DNA of 64,000 bases from JACVRN01 sp036403815. GTDB lineage: Bacteria > Acidobacteriota > Blastocatellia > Pyrinomonadales > Pyrinomonadaceae. The DNA lies in assembly GCA_036403815.1 (NCBI GenBank), contig DASWQH010000080.1:62001-126000 (forward strand), written 5' to 3'. Made by a program: the position numbers and the translations under genes. Below are positions 51,810 through 60,419 of the stretch, piece after piece (position 1 is the stretch's first letter; the number at the start of each line of letters is the position of its first letter). The notes beneath the pieces are model-generated. The model ran no database searches. It had not been told where the DNA came from and saw nothing but the letters and a program-made list of their open reading frames with translations.

Positions 51810-53015
51810 GTGAGCGCAAACGAAAGAGACCTTATCGTCGGCGGCCAGGCCGTCATTGAAGGCGTCATGATGCGAACCCCCAACGCCTACGCCATCGCCG
51901 TGCGTAAGGCCGACGGCTCGATTACACACACGGCTGCTGTGCTTCCGAAATGGAGCGACAAGTATCCTTTCCTGAAGCTCCCCATACTGCGCGGCGGGGC
52001 AGTGCTCGTGCAGTCGATGGGTTTAGGCATCAAGGCGCTGAACTTTTCGGCCAACGAAGCCTTCGCCGATGCCGAAGAGGCTGAAGAAAAAGAGGTCGAG
52101 GTGGCCTTGACGCCCGCCATCATAGAGGGCGAGGGCGACTTTGCAGGCATTACGGGCGCTCTGCCGGGCTTGATTCCCATCCCTACACAGAAGCGCTCCA
52201 GAGATGAAATGAAGAAGGGGACAACAGCCGCCGCCGCAAGCTCCATCGTCTTCGCGCTCATCTTCAACGTCCTGCTTTTTATCGTCGCGCCGCTCCTGTT
52301 AACCAACGCGCTCTTCATAGCCGCGGGCTGGGCTACCGTGCCGGGCACGCCAGCGAGCGTAGAGCAGGCAGCACAAAGACCAAATGAGAGTAGCGCGGCA
52401 ACGACGACGCCAGCCGGAAACAACGCTCCGACCGACGCCTGGTATTCGCGCGCGTGGACAAGCGTGCGAACCTACCTGCATCCGGTGCGCCCCTCAGTCG
52501 CTTTCAACCTGATAGACGGCATGATTCGCATGGCCTTCTTTCTCATAATGATCTTCAGCTTCTCGCTTCTGAAGGACATACGGCGCGTCTTTGAATATCA
52601 CGGGGCGGAACACAAGACTGTGTTCACTTGGGAGGCTGGATTGCCTTTGACGGTTGAGAACGCGCGCCCGCAGCCGCGCCAGCACCCGCGCTGCGGCACA
52701 AGCTTTCTGATGGTTGTGATGCTCGTCTCCATAGTGCTCTTCTCGATTATCAAGTTCGATTCGCTCATCTACAACATGCTGGTGAGAATCGCGCTCGTGC
52801 CCCTCGTAGCCGGAATCTCTTACGAGATCATACGGCTTTCGGCGAAGAAAGAGGGCAGCTTTATCTTCAAGCTGATTACGCTGCCCGGCGTCTGGCTACA
52901 GAACATCACGACCAAAGAGCCTGACGACGAGCAATTGGAAGTCGCCATTGAAGCCTTGAAAGAATCGCTCAAGCTGGAGCCGCAGCCCGAAACAGAAGCC
53001 GCGCCGCTCGCATAA
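51810..53015 (+). CDS. DUF1385 membrane protein
   Basis: Predicted 401-residue membrane protein of the DUF1385 family, widely found next to rpmE and prfA but of unproved function. Family motifs are present: VGGQAVIEGVMMRTPNAYAI at the start, ILRGGAVLVQSM, EYHGAEHKTVFTWEAGLPLT, and HPRCGTSFLMVVMLVSIVLF. About five membrane helices follow the soluble start. A Pro/Ala/Thr-rich loop (residues about 190-215) is variable. GTG 51810 begins the ORF. The gene ends six bases before prfA. Confidence 0.88.
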   Translation: MSANERDLIVGGQAVIEGVMMRTPNAYAIAVRKADGSITHTAAVLPKWSDKYPFLKLPILRGGAVLVQSMGLGIKALNFSANEAFADAEEAEEKEVEVALTPAIIEGEGDFAGITGALPGLIPIPTQKRSRDEMKKGTTAAAASSIVFALIFNVLLFIVAPLLLTNALFIAAGWATVPGTPASVEQAAQRPNESSAATTTPAGNNAPTDAWYSRAWTSVRTYLHPVRPSVAFNLIDGMIRMAFFLIMIFSFSLLKDIRRVFEYHGAEHKTVFTWEAGLPLTVENARPQPRQHPRCGTSFLMVVMLVSIVLFSIIKFDSLIYNMLVRIALVPLVAGISYEIIRLSAKKEGSFIFKLITLPGVWLQNITTKEPDDEQLEVAIEALKESLKLEPQPETEAAPLA

Positions 53016-53021
53016 AAACTT

Positions 53022-54098
53022 ATGATAGAGAAACTGGAACAGATTGAAGCACGCTATGAGGAGTTGACCGGGGAGCTTTCCTCGCCCGAACTCCTGTCAG
53101 ACCAGTCGGCTTATACCAAGGCCACCAAGCAGCATCGCAGCCTCGGCGAAGTCGTGGAGAAGTACCGCGCGTGGAAGGCTTTGAAGGACGAGCTGGCGGG
53201 CGCACGCGAGTTGCTCTTGAGCGCGGACGACGAGGAGATGCGCGAGATGGCGCGTGTAGAGGTGGAGTTGCTACAGGCGCGCATTGACGAGAATGAAAGC
53301 CAGTTACGCCTGCTGCTGATTCCCACAGACCCGAACGACGAGAAGAACGTCATCCTTGAAATTCGCGCCGGGACAGGCGGCGACGAAGCCACGCTCTTTG
53401 CCGCCGAGATGCTGCGCATGTACGCACGCTATGCCGAGCGCCAGCGCTGGCGCATGGAAATTCTGGACGCATCGGAGTCCGGCATAGGCGGGCTTAAAGA
53501 AGCCATCGCGCTTATAGAAGGCGACAAGGTCTATTCCAAGTTGAAGCATGAATCGGGCGTGCATCGCGTACAGCGTGTGCCGCAAACCGAGGGGAGCGGT
53601 CGCATACACACTTCGGCTATCACGGTCGCAGTCCTGCCGGAAGCCGAAGAGGTGGACGTTAAAGTTGACCCGAAGGACTTACGCATAGACACCTTCTGCT
53701 CGTCCGGCCCCGGCGGCCAGAGCGTCAACACGACCTATTCAGCCGTACGCCTGACGCATATTCCGACCGGCCTGGTCGTCTCCATGCAGGACGAAAAATC
53801 TCAGATCAAGAATCGAGAGAAGGCCATGCGTGTGCTTCGCGCTCGCTTGCAGGAACTGGAAGAGCAGAAGCAGCACGAAGCCCAGGCATCGGAACGCCGC
53901 TCGATGGTAGGCTCCGGCGACCGCTCCGAAAAGATTCGCACCTACAACTTCAAAGAGAACCGCGTCTCAGACCATCGCATCGGCCTGACCATTCACCAAC
54001 TGGATTTGGTAATGGAAGGCGCACTCGACGAAATCATACAGGCGCTCACCACACACTATCAGGCAGAAAAGCTCAAGAACGAAACGGTCGCAGCATAA
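53022..54098 (+). CDS. prfA: Peptide chain release factor 1
   Basis: Class I release factor for UAA and UAG. The 358 residues include the codon-reading PxT region HRVQRVPQTEGSGRIHTSAI and the peptidyl-tRNA hydrolysis motif GGQ in SSGPGGQSVNTTYSAVRL. DKRTYNFKENRVSDHRIGL-like EKIRTYNFKENRVSDHRIGL completes the family pattern. prmC, the methyltransferase usually found next, does not follow here. Confidence 0.97.
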   Translation: MIEKLEQIEARYEELTGELSSPELLSDQSAYTKATKQHRSLGEVVEKYRAWKALKDELAGARELLLSADDEEMREMARVEVELLQARIDENESQLRLLLIPTDPNDEKNVILEIRAGTGGDEATLFAAEMLRMYARYAERQRWRMEILDASESGIGGLKEAIALIEGDKVYSKLKHESGVHRVQRVPQTEGSGRIHTSAITVAVLPEAEEVDVKVDPKDLRIDTFCSSGPGGQSVNTTYSAVRLTHIPTGLVVSMQDEKSQIKNREKAMRVLRARLQELEEQKQHEAQASERRSMVGSGDRSEKIRTYNFKENRVSDHRIGLTIHQLDLVMEGALDEIIQALTTHYQAEKLKNETVAA

Positions 54099-54101
54099 GA
54101 A

Positions 54102-54182
54102 CAGTTTTCAGTAATCAGTTTTCAGCAAGAAGAGCCACTTGCTTTTTCTGAACACTGAAAACTGATTACTGAAAACTGTTCT
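54102..54182. repeat. Intergenic inverted repeat, CAGTTTTCAGTAATCAG word type
   Basis: GAACAGTTTTCAGTAATCAG is mirrored by CTGATTACTGAAAACTGTTC around AAGAAGAGCCACTTGC. It fills the gap between prfA and the histidine phosphatase gene, and shares its word with 49930-50006. Confidence 0.85.
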
Positions 54183-54194
54183 TCTCACTGCTTT

Positions 54195-54824
54195 ATGGAC
54201 TCCACACGCATCCTTCTCATCAGGCACGGTCAATCACAGGGCAATGCCGAAGGGCGCTTCGGCGGTCACACGGCGACGCCTTTGTCTGCGCGGGGGAGGC
54301 GACAGGCTGAGGCGGCTGCGCGCGTACTCGCTTCAAAAAAAATCAGCGCCATCTATTCTTCAGACCTTCTGCGCGCCGTTCAGACAGCCGAACCGCTGGC
54401 GCGTCTGGCAGGGCTTGAGATTAAGCGCACGACAGCCTTTCGTGAAAGAGGCGTCGGCGTGATGGAGGGCTTGACCTTTGAAGAAGCCGCAGAGCAGCAC
54501 CCTGATCAGTACGCCGCGCTGATTCGACGCGACTTCGAGCATGTTATCCTCGGCGGCGAAAGCTATCGACAGTTGCTAGACCGCGCCGCTGCCAAACTAG
54601 ACCACGCCATAGCGCAGCACAAAGGCGGGCGCATCTGCATCTTCTCCCACACAGGAACTATCTGCATCCTCACGCTGCACCTGATGGGCGCGCTCGATGC
54701 CCCCGAACTCAAGCCCGTCTGGATTACCACGACCAACTGTGGTATTACACGCATAGAGTTACGCGATGATGGATTTGTTCGCGTTCTCACGGTAAACGAT
54801 ACACGCCATCTCACTGGACTGTAG
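54195..54824 (+). CDS. Histidine phosphatase family protein (phosphoglycerate mutase-like)
   Basis: Predicted 209-residue cytoplasmic enzyme. The phosphohistidine motif RHGQSQGN has catalytic His11. Further conserved parts are YSSDLLRAVQTAEPLARLAG, the RERGVGVMEG acid region and FSHTGTICILTLH with the second His. The family includes phosphatases for sugar phosphates and cobalamin intermediates; the substrate cannot be read. The C-terminal GFVRVLTVNDTRHLTGL recurs in altered form at about 58015-58074, beyond the next two genes. Confidence 0.9.
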   Translation: MDSTRILLIRHGQSQGNAEGRFGGHTATPLSARGRRQAEAAARVLASKKISAIYSSDLLRAVQTAEPLARLAGLEIKRTTAFRERGVGVMEGLTFEEAAEQHPDQYAALIRRDFEHVILGGESYRQLLDRAAAKLDHAIAQHKGGRICIFSHTGTICILTLHLMGALDAPELKPVWITTTNCGITRIELRDDGFVRVLTVNDTRHLTGL

Positions 54825-54836
54825 GTCTGCTACAAA

Positions 54837-55691
54837 ATGTTCATCTCTGTTCCCTGCCTTGACTGTGGTAATGACATTCAACAGCCTGCCGAGCGTTGTC
54901 CACACTGCGGGAGGCCGGGTTATTTCTGGAACGTTATAACCGCGACGGATTCTGCTGAACGCGCTGCGCTTGAGCGTCGCTATCAAGCAGCCAAAAGAGA
55001 TGCAGTATCACGCAAGGCTGATAGTAACTTGCAGGATTTTGAGAATGCTATTGCCGGTTCTAAGGCTGTAATCGCGCGCTCGGAAAGCGAAGTTCTACGG
55101 CTGGCATCCAGCAACAGGCAACTCTACAGCACTTATTACCAACAGATCGAAGCTGGCGTGAGATTGCCCGAAGGAGATCAATGGGACGTGCTGCGAGAGC
55201 TTGCCGACACCGTGCTATTTCCCGGCTACAAAAAGGATATGAGATTCGCGGCGCTCTCATTAGATGGAGTGGGACTTTCTAATTATGGTGCGTGCTCGAT
55301 AGTCTTTCGTGATGAGATGATCGCTCACCGCGCCTCTGTATTCGAGGAGAATTCCGCCCTGTTTATGGAACGCCGTGAGATCAAAATAACCAGAAATCCC
55401 AATCTACCGAAAGGCTACCGCGCGACGTGGGATGAGCGTGCTAAGCTCTGCGTCGCCAAGCTCTCGGGAAAGATTGACTCCGCCACCCGTTCTGATGAAT
55501 ACTCCGCCCTAGTGCTAAAGCAAGGAGCAACTTCGGAAGACGACGAATTTATTGAAGTACATATCTGGGGGCCGATGACCGTCCTGACAATGGAGAAGGT
55601 CGTCGTTACCGGCCCCAACCCCCACTATCGAGCAACGATAGTTAAAGCTATCAAGGCTAAACTCGCAAAGCATAATGTGAAGGTAAGCTGA
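54837..55691 (+). CDS. Zinc-ribbon protein with an unidentified C-terminal domain
   Basis: Predicted 284-residue soluble protein. Residues 1-30 are a zinc ribbon (CLDCGNDIQQPAERCPHCGR). A helical, possibly coiled-coil region (about 40-105) follows. The C-terminal part has a strand-rich segment (RFAALSLDGVGLSNYGACSI, then AHRASVFEENSALFM) and a second one (EYSALVLKQGATSEDDEFIE). The Arg-Ala-Ser and Glu-Asn-Ser spacing faintly recalls ADP-ribosyltransferase-type toxins, but I cannot assign it. It is AT-richer than neighbours and overlaps the TPR gene as TGATG, so the two form a coupled pair. Confidence 0.7.
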   Translation: MFISVPCLDCGNDIQQPAERCPHCGRPGYFWNVITATDSAERAALERRYQAAKRDAVSRKADSNLQDFENAIAGSKAVIARSESEVLRLASSNRQLYSTYYQQIEAGVRLPEGDQWDVLRELADTVLFPGYKKDMRFAALSLDGVGLSNYGACSIVFRDEMIAHRASVFEENSALFMERREIKITRNPNLPKGYRATWDERAKLCVAKLSGKIDSATRSDEYSALVLKQGATSEDDEFIEVHIWGPMTVLTMEKVVVTGPNPHYRATIVKAIKAKLAKHNVKVS

Positions 55692-57964
55692 TGGACGCGG
55701 TGATTTCCGGGCGCGCCGGAAGGGCGCTACTGCTGGATGGAAAGTCATTACAGTCGTTCGATACGGACGACCCGTCTAAGCTTGTGCCAAGACGACAGTC
55801 GGATTTGCCTTACCTCTTCGGCGAGACACAAGACCTTAGGATTATCGAGAATATTAACCTCGAATCTGCTAGACAGGAACTCAACCATGAGTGTAATTGT
55901 AACTGGTCGCTCGACCTGACCTTAATTTCACTCGATGCTGAACTACCCGATGAAATCCGAGCAGAAGCGCTAGAGGGACTTGATGAACTCCTGTTTGATG
56001 GCCGGGTAGCCGAACGCTTAGAAAATATCCTGTATGCCCGCCCGCTTCCCGAAGATGCGGATTTGGCAGGGGCATTGAAGCTCTGCGATTGGGGACATCA
56101 ACAAAACGCCTTCGCCCTGCTACAAATATTTCAAGAGCAGCAATCCTTGATCTCGGAAGTAAGCGCCGCATGGGATGCTATTCCTACAAAAATCTTCGGC
56201 GGCTACGAACAACAAACCGAATTTCAGCACGTCGCCGTCCGCGAAGGGCTATTCCGCACCCTTGTCACGCGCGACACGCAAAGCACCGTTGCGGCATTTC
56301 TTCTAAAAGCCGGTCTTAACAACTCAATCAAGCAGCTACCGAATTACCGTCAAGTCTTACAACAATGGGTCACGCCTTTCCGTCAACAGAGTGTCACGCC
56401 CAAGGTCGTACACGAGGTTGCAGAAGAATTTGAGACGGAAACCTCGCAGAGAAGAAGACACGGGCGACGCGTCGGAATAAATCGCCGAGCCATTCTGGGA
56501 GAAGTCAACAAGAAAAAGGCAATCATTACGGAGGTTATCCAACGCCGCGACATGGAACGGGTTCGGGAATTAGTAGATGAACTTGTCAACTACCAACTAA
56601 GCAGTAGTGAATCTGAACATGCTGCCAAATCTTTATGCGATCTAGCAATGTTGGCTAAAGAGTTAGGCATGTTTCCTCTTCAGTTAGAACTGACTGAGCG
56701 AAGCATTAACGTAGCGCCTGGCGATGGCTGGTCATGGACACAATACGGCGATGCCCTTTTGAACATGCAGCGGTTAGATAAAGCGCTAAAAGCTTACCAG
56801 CAAGCAGAAGCTTTCGGGGCTGGCGTGGTAGCTAAGAATGGTCGAGCGGAAGTACTCAAGTCAATGGGTAAGCTTGACGATGCTTTAGCTGCCTATAATG
56901 TAGCTATAACTGAACACCCTGAAAACGATGTCTCGAAGAGGGGACGCGCCGAGGTGCTTAAGGCAATTGGTGAACTCAATGAAGCTCTCAATGCTTACAA
57001 TGAGATCATTCTTGAGCATCCTGAAGATGTCATAGCTAAGAATGGCCGCGCGGAAGTACTCAAGACAATGGGTAAGCTTGACGATGCTTTAGCTGCATTC
57101 GATGAGATCATTCTTGAGCATCCTGAAAACATTGTAGCTAAAACTGGCCGCGCGGAAGTGTTTAAGACAATGGGTAAGCTTGACGATGCTTTAGCTGCCT
57201 ATAATGTAGCTATAACTGAACACCCTGAAAATGTCATAGCTAAGAATGGCCGCGCGGAAGTACTCAAGACAATGGGTAAGCTTGACGATGCTTTAGCTGC
57301 ATTCGATGAGATCATTCTTGAGCATCCTGAAGATGTCATAGCTAAGAATGGCCGCGCGGAAGTACTCAAGACAATGGGTAAGCTTGACGATGCTTTAGCT
57401 GCCTATAATGTAGCTATAACTGAACACCCTGAAAACGATGTCTCGAAGAGGGGACGTAGTTGCGTTCTCGCAGCTTTAGGTCGCTATGACGAGGCTCTTC
57501 GATTTTTACCAGATAAAAGTCCGGTAGCTCTAGAAGATTGGATTGGCTATCACATTCGAGGCATGATTCTGCTTCGTATCGGTAAGGTAAGAGAAGCTAT
57601 ACGAATATTCAATGAAGGTGTGCAGAATGACCCTTCACCTTCCAGCAAGGAATACTTTCGTAGCGCGCTGGCCGTAGCATGGTTGCGAGGTAGTGACTAT
57701 AAGAAGGCCGTACAAGCGTTGGAAGAGGTTAAATCGCCATTGTTGCAAGCGCCAGCTAATGTCCTTCGCCTTCATGCGTTCGGCGCTCAGGGAGACTTAC
57801 AACGCGCTACTGTAGCTTACGACAGCTTGGGGGCAGCGCCCCAGTTCAGGTCGAGTGAACTGACTCAAGAGCTACGTCATCAATATATCTTGGGGCAAGC
57901 ACCGCGCCATGACGAGGATTGGATTTTTGACCGGGAAGTTAAAGTCATTCTTCTTGCGGCCTAG
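55691..57964 (+). CDS. Large TPR-repeat protein, partner of the zinc-ribbon gene
   Basis: Predicted 757-residue soluble protein. The first 240 residues are not recognisable (MDAVISGRAGRALLLDGKSL ... WVTPFRQQ). A basic linker (SQRRRHGRRVGINRRA) leads to a helical region, then at least seven 34-residue tetratricopeptide repeats of the form AKNGRAEVLKTMGKLDDALA, and further degenerate repeats to the C-terminus. Repeats 1-6 are nearly identical in DNA. The start ATG shares one base with the upstream stop. A protein-protein scaffold or sensor role is likely from the repeats only. Confidence 0.8.
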   Translation: MDAVISGRAGRALLLDGKSLQSFDTDDPSKLVPRRQSDLPYLFGETQDLRIIENINLESARQELNHECNCNWSLDLTLISLDAELPDEIRAEALEGLDELLFDGRVAERLENILYARPLPEDADLAGALKLCDWGHQQNAFALLQIFQEQQSLISEVSAAWDAIPTKIFGGYEQQTEFQHVAVREGLFRTLVTRDTQSTVAAFLLKAGLNNSIKQLPNYRQVLQQWVTPFRQQSVTPKVVHEVAEEFETETSQRRRHGRRVGINRRAILGEVNKKKAIITEVIQRRDMERVRELVDELVNYQLSSSESEHAAKSLCDLAMLAKELGMFPLQLELTERSINVAPGDGWSWTQYGDALLNMQRLDKALKAYQQAEAFGAGVVAKNGRAEVLKSMGKLDDALAAYNVAITEHPENDVSKRGRAEVLKAIGELNEALNAYNEIILEHPEDVIAKNGRAEVLKTMGKLDDALAAFDEIILEHPENIVAKTGRAEVFKTMGKLDDALAAYNVAITEHPENVIAKNGRAEVLKTMGKLDDALAAFDEIILEHPEDVIAKNGRAEVLKTMGKLDDALAAYNVAITEHPENDVSKRGRSCVLAALGRYDEALRFLPDKSPVALEDWIGYHIRGMILLRIGKVREAIRIFNEGVQNDPSPSSKEYFRSALAVAWLRGSDYKKAVQALEEVKSPLLQAPANVLRLHAFGAQGDLQRATVAYDSLGAAPQFRSSELTQELRHQYILGQAPRHDEDWIFDREVKVILLAA
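56831..57442 (+). repeat. Six tandem 102-bp TPR-coding units
   Basis: Units start at 56831, 56933, 57035, 57137, 57239 and 57341. Units 3-4 and 5-6 form a 204-bp higher-order duplication, alternating ILEHPE-type and ITEHPE-type ends. The near identity at silent positions points to recent expansion. Confidence 0.92.
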
Positions 57965-58014
57965 CGCAAATTAACAGGCTCTTACCTCACGTCATCCATG
58001 CTATTGCCTGCTCG

Positions 58015-58074
58015 GACGGCTTCGTGCGGGTTCAAGCCGTCAACGACACACGCCATCTCGTTGGACTATAGGGT
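58015..58074 (+). pseudogene. Second, diverged 3' end of the histidine phosphatase gene
   Basis: Reading GAC GGC TTC GTG gives GFVRVQAVNDTRHLVGL and TAG, against GFVRVLTVNDTRHLTGL at the true gene end (54771-54827). The two differ at many silent positions, this copy being GC-richer like the rest of the window. No start codon or upstream body of the gene is present in this frame. Confidence 0.7.
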
Positions 58075-58250
58075 CGCTGGCCGCAGTTGCGATACAATAC
58101 TTGCCTCCCCGACCGATGACCTCGCCTTTTTATAATGTTTTTGGGCAAATGCTCGGACGCTTCGCCGTCTCGCCCTCAACTGCCCTGTAGAACCGCTTCA
58201 GCCCGTATAGTTAAAGGGTTGAAGCTATCTTGATTTGCCGGAGATGATTT

Positions 58251-59570
58251 ATGAAAACAGAGTCCGTTAATTACCGCGCCCGCTGGGTCGTGGTTGCGTT
58301 TCTTCTTACTCTTTTTGTTACGCCTCTTTACGCGCAGCCGAATGAGCGGGGCGTCGGCATAAAGCCCGCAGAAACGGTCAAACAGTTGCCGAACAAGGCC
58401 AAGCGATACGCCATAGTTATAGGCGTTGACCAGTATGCGGATACGCAGATAACTACGCTGGGCGGCGCGGTCAACGATGCGAAGTCGCTGGCTAATGCGC
58501 TTGTGCAGTACGCAGGTTTTCCCAGCGATCAAGTGACGCTGCTTGCCTCCAATCAGCCGGTTGAAAGACAGCCGACGCGCGGCAACATCCTGCGACGCCT
58601 CTCAAATCTTGCAGCCGTGATTCCGAAGGACGGGCTGCTGCTTCTGGCCTTCGCAGGCCACGGCATAGAGCGCGGCGGGCAAGCATTCTTGCTGCCGTCG
58701 GATGCGCAGGTCAGCAACGATGTGGACTTGCTTGAGCAGACCGCCATCAATGTGAAGCAGATTAAGGAGAAGATTCAGAAGACCGGCGTCGGGCAGGTCT
58801 TGATGATTCTGGACGCCTGCCGGAACGACCCCGTAGGGCGCGCCAATGCCGACAACCCGCTCACGCCAGCCTACACGCGCGGATTCAACTTCGACGTGCG
58901 TAATCGAGAGGTTACTGCGTTCGCCACGCTCTACGCGACGGCTGTGGGCGCAAGGGCTTATGAATACAAGGAACGCAAGCAGGGGTATTTCACCTGGGAG
59001 TTAGTCGAAGCACTCAAAGGCAAGGCTGCGAACGAGCGCGGAGAAGTGACGCTCGCAGGCTTGGTCAAATACCTGCAAGACAATGTGCCGAAGCGCGTGC
59101 TGCTGGATTTGGGCGCGGGCAAAGACCAGCGTCCGTTCGCAGTCGTAGAAGGATACAAAGCGGATGAGCTTGTACTAGCAGTGGGTAATCCGAATGGCTC
59201 AAGGGGCGTGGGCGATACGGCGCAGCCTGAGCCTATTGTTATCGGAAACGGAGCGGGCAGCGAACCAAGCGCAGAGGCAGGCAACAGTCTTGAAGGCACA
59301 ACCTGGACAGGCAGCAGCCCGTCATCCGGCGACTACACTATGGAGTTTCTCAAAGGCGGTCAGCTCAACTACATCATCAAAGTTATGGAGAACGGAGTCA
59401 CAGCGCCTCGCACTGTCAAAGGTACATGGAAGCAGTCGGGCACAAGCGTACAGATCGTAATCGGCAACTCTTACTCAGTCCTGCAAGGCACGATTGACGG
59501 CAGCGTGATGAAGGGTCAGGGCACCAATCAGGAAGGCACTGAATGGAAATGGATGCTCATGAAGAAGTAG
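58251..59570 (+). CDS. Secreted caspase-family (C14) peptidase
   Basis: Predicted 439-residue exported cysteine peptidase. After a signal peptide (WVVVAFLLTLFVTPLYAQ) comes the caspase fold, starting KRYAIVIGVDQYAD. The catalytic dyad is intact: His137 in AFAGHGIE and Cys190 in LDACRNDP. The C-terminal 120 residues form a separate beta domain (SLEGTTWTGSSPSSGDYTME, VKGTWKQSGTSVQIVI), probably a small barrel. A consensus -10 TATAAT lies at 58131-58136, but no good -35 is visible. It stands alone between the TPR module and a strong terminator. Confidence 0.9.
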   Translation: MKTESVNYRARWVVVAFLLTLFVTPLYAQPNERGVGIKPAETVKQLPNKAKRYAIVIGVDQYADTQITTLGGAVNDAKSLANALVQYAGFPSDQVTLLASNQPVERQPTRGNILRRLSNLAAVIPKDGLLLLAFAGHGIERGGQAFLLPSDAQVSNDVDLLEQTAINVKQIKEKIQKTGVGQVLMILDACRNDPVGRANADNPLTPAYTRGFNFDVRNREVTAFATLYATAVGARAYEYKERKQGYFTWELVEALKGKAANERGEVTLAGLVKYLQDNVPKRVLLDLGAGKDQRPFAVVEGYKADELVLAVGNPNGSRGVGDTAQPEPIVIGNGAGSEPSAEAGNSLEGTTWTGSSPSSGDYTMEFLKGGQLNYIIKVMENGVTAPRTVKGTWKQSGTSVQIVIGNSYSVLQGTIDGSVMKGQGTNQEGTEWKWMLMKK

Positions 59571-59583
59571 TAAAGCATTCATC

Positions 59584-59645
59584 TTTCACATGAAATGAAA
59601 AGAGGCAGGCATGATGTGCCTGCCTCTTTTCATTTCATGTGAAAG
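59584..59645. terminator. Strong bidirectional hairpin terminator
   Basis: TTTCACATGAAATGAAAAGA and GGCAGGCA pair perfectly with TGCCTGCC and the inverse of the outer part, giving a stem of nearly 30 bp with ATGATG in the loop. It lies between the converging caspase (plus) and nuoB (minus) genes and has A and T tracts in both arms. Confidence 0.8.
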
Positions 59646-59675
59646 TTAATCTTTCCGGTCAACACTCCGGCACGG

Positions 59676-60326
59676 CTATCCTTGTGTACTCGTGGCCGTG
59701 ATAGATTCCTCTGGCTCGCGCTGTCGTGTCCCGCCCTCTTCAGCTAAATCCTCATCGCCTTCCAGTTCGCGCTGGCGGTGGACTGTGCCGTCGGATTCAA
59801 AGATGTAGGCCGACGGGTGCTCGCGCATGATGATGTCCTGCAATCTCATTAACCCGTAGAGCAGTGCTTCGGGGCGCGGCGGGCAGCCCGGAATGTAAAC
59901 GTCCACGGGAATGACGCGGTCAACTCCCTGCATCGTCGAATAGGAATCGAAAGGCCCACCCGTAGAAGCACAGGCACCCATCGCAATCGTCCACTTAGGC
60001 TCAGGCATCTGGTCGTAAACGCGGCGCACCACAGGCCCCATCTTGAGCGTGACAGTGCCTGCAACGATTATCAGGTCGCTCTGGCGCGGGCTTGGACGAA
60101 ACACGCCCGCGCCGAAGCGGTCAATATCAAAGCGGCCTGCGCCCGTCGCAATCATCTCTATGGCGCAGCATGCGAGGCCAAAAGTCATAGGCCACAGCGC
60201 GCTCTTTCGCGCCCAGTTGACAACCGGCGCGGCCACGTCCATCGCCTTCGCGCCCACAGTCCGCCGCACACTGTTGATAATCGAGTCAACAGTCGTCAGA
60301 ACAAATCCTTCTGTATGCTCAGCCAT
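59676..60326 (-). CDS. nuoB: NADH-quinone oxidoreductase subunit B
   Basis: Complex I subunit of 216 residues that holds the last iron-sulfur cluster, N2. The ligands are in GLACCAIEM (paired Cys), MGACASTGG and IPGCPPRPE. The core is standard; about 40 acidic residues (RQRELEGDEDLAEEGGTRQR) extend the C-terminus. ATG 60326 was chosen over 60335. It follows nuoA and is separated from the nuoC-N block by about 8.6 kb. Confidence 0.95.
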   Translation of the reverse strand: MAEHTEGFVLTTVDSIINSVRRTVGAKAMDVAAPVVNWARKSALWPMTFGLACCAIEMIATGAGRFDIDRFGAGVFRPSPRQSDLIIVAGTVTLKMGPVVRRVYDQMPEPKWTIAMGACASTGGPFDSYSTMQGVDRVIPVDVYIPGCPPRPEALLYGLMRLQDIIMREHPSAYIFESDGTVHRQRELEGDEDLAEEGGTRQREPEESITATSTQG

Positions 60327-60331
60327 AATAA

Positions 60332-60416
60332 ACAATGCAGAAGTCAGAATGCAGAATGATGAATGGAAATCAGTTCTCTTCTTAATTCATCATTCTGCAT
60401 TCTGCATTCATCATTT
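60332..60416. repeat. Intergenic inverted repeat, GCAGAATGATGAAT word type
   Basis: GCAGAAGTCAGAATGCAGAA with TGATGAATG is mirrored by AATTCATCATTCTGCATTC and TGCATTCATC. It lies between nuoA and nuoB, and belongs with the copies at 28878-28972 and 46188-46268. Confidence 0.85.
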
Positions 60417-60419
60417 CCT

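Noticed and set aside
54099..54194. prmC expected after prfA
   Set aside because: The space holds only an inverted repeat, and the next gene is a histidine phosphatase; no methyltransferase fragment was found.
56831..57442. Tandem repeats as a CRISPR array
   Set aside because: Units are 102 bp, contiguous without unique spacers, and in frame within a TPR coding sequence.
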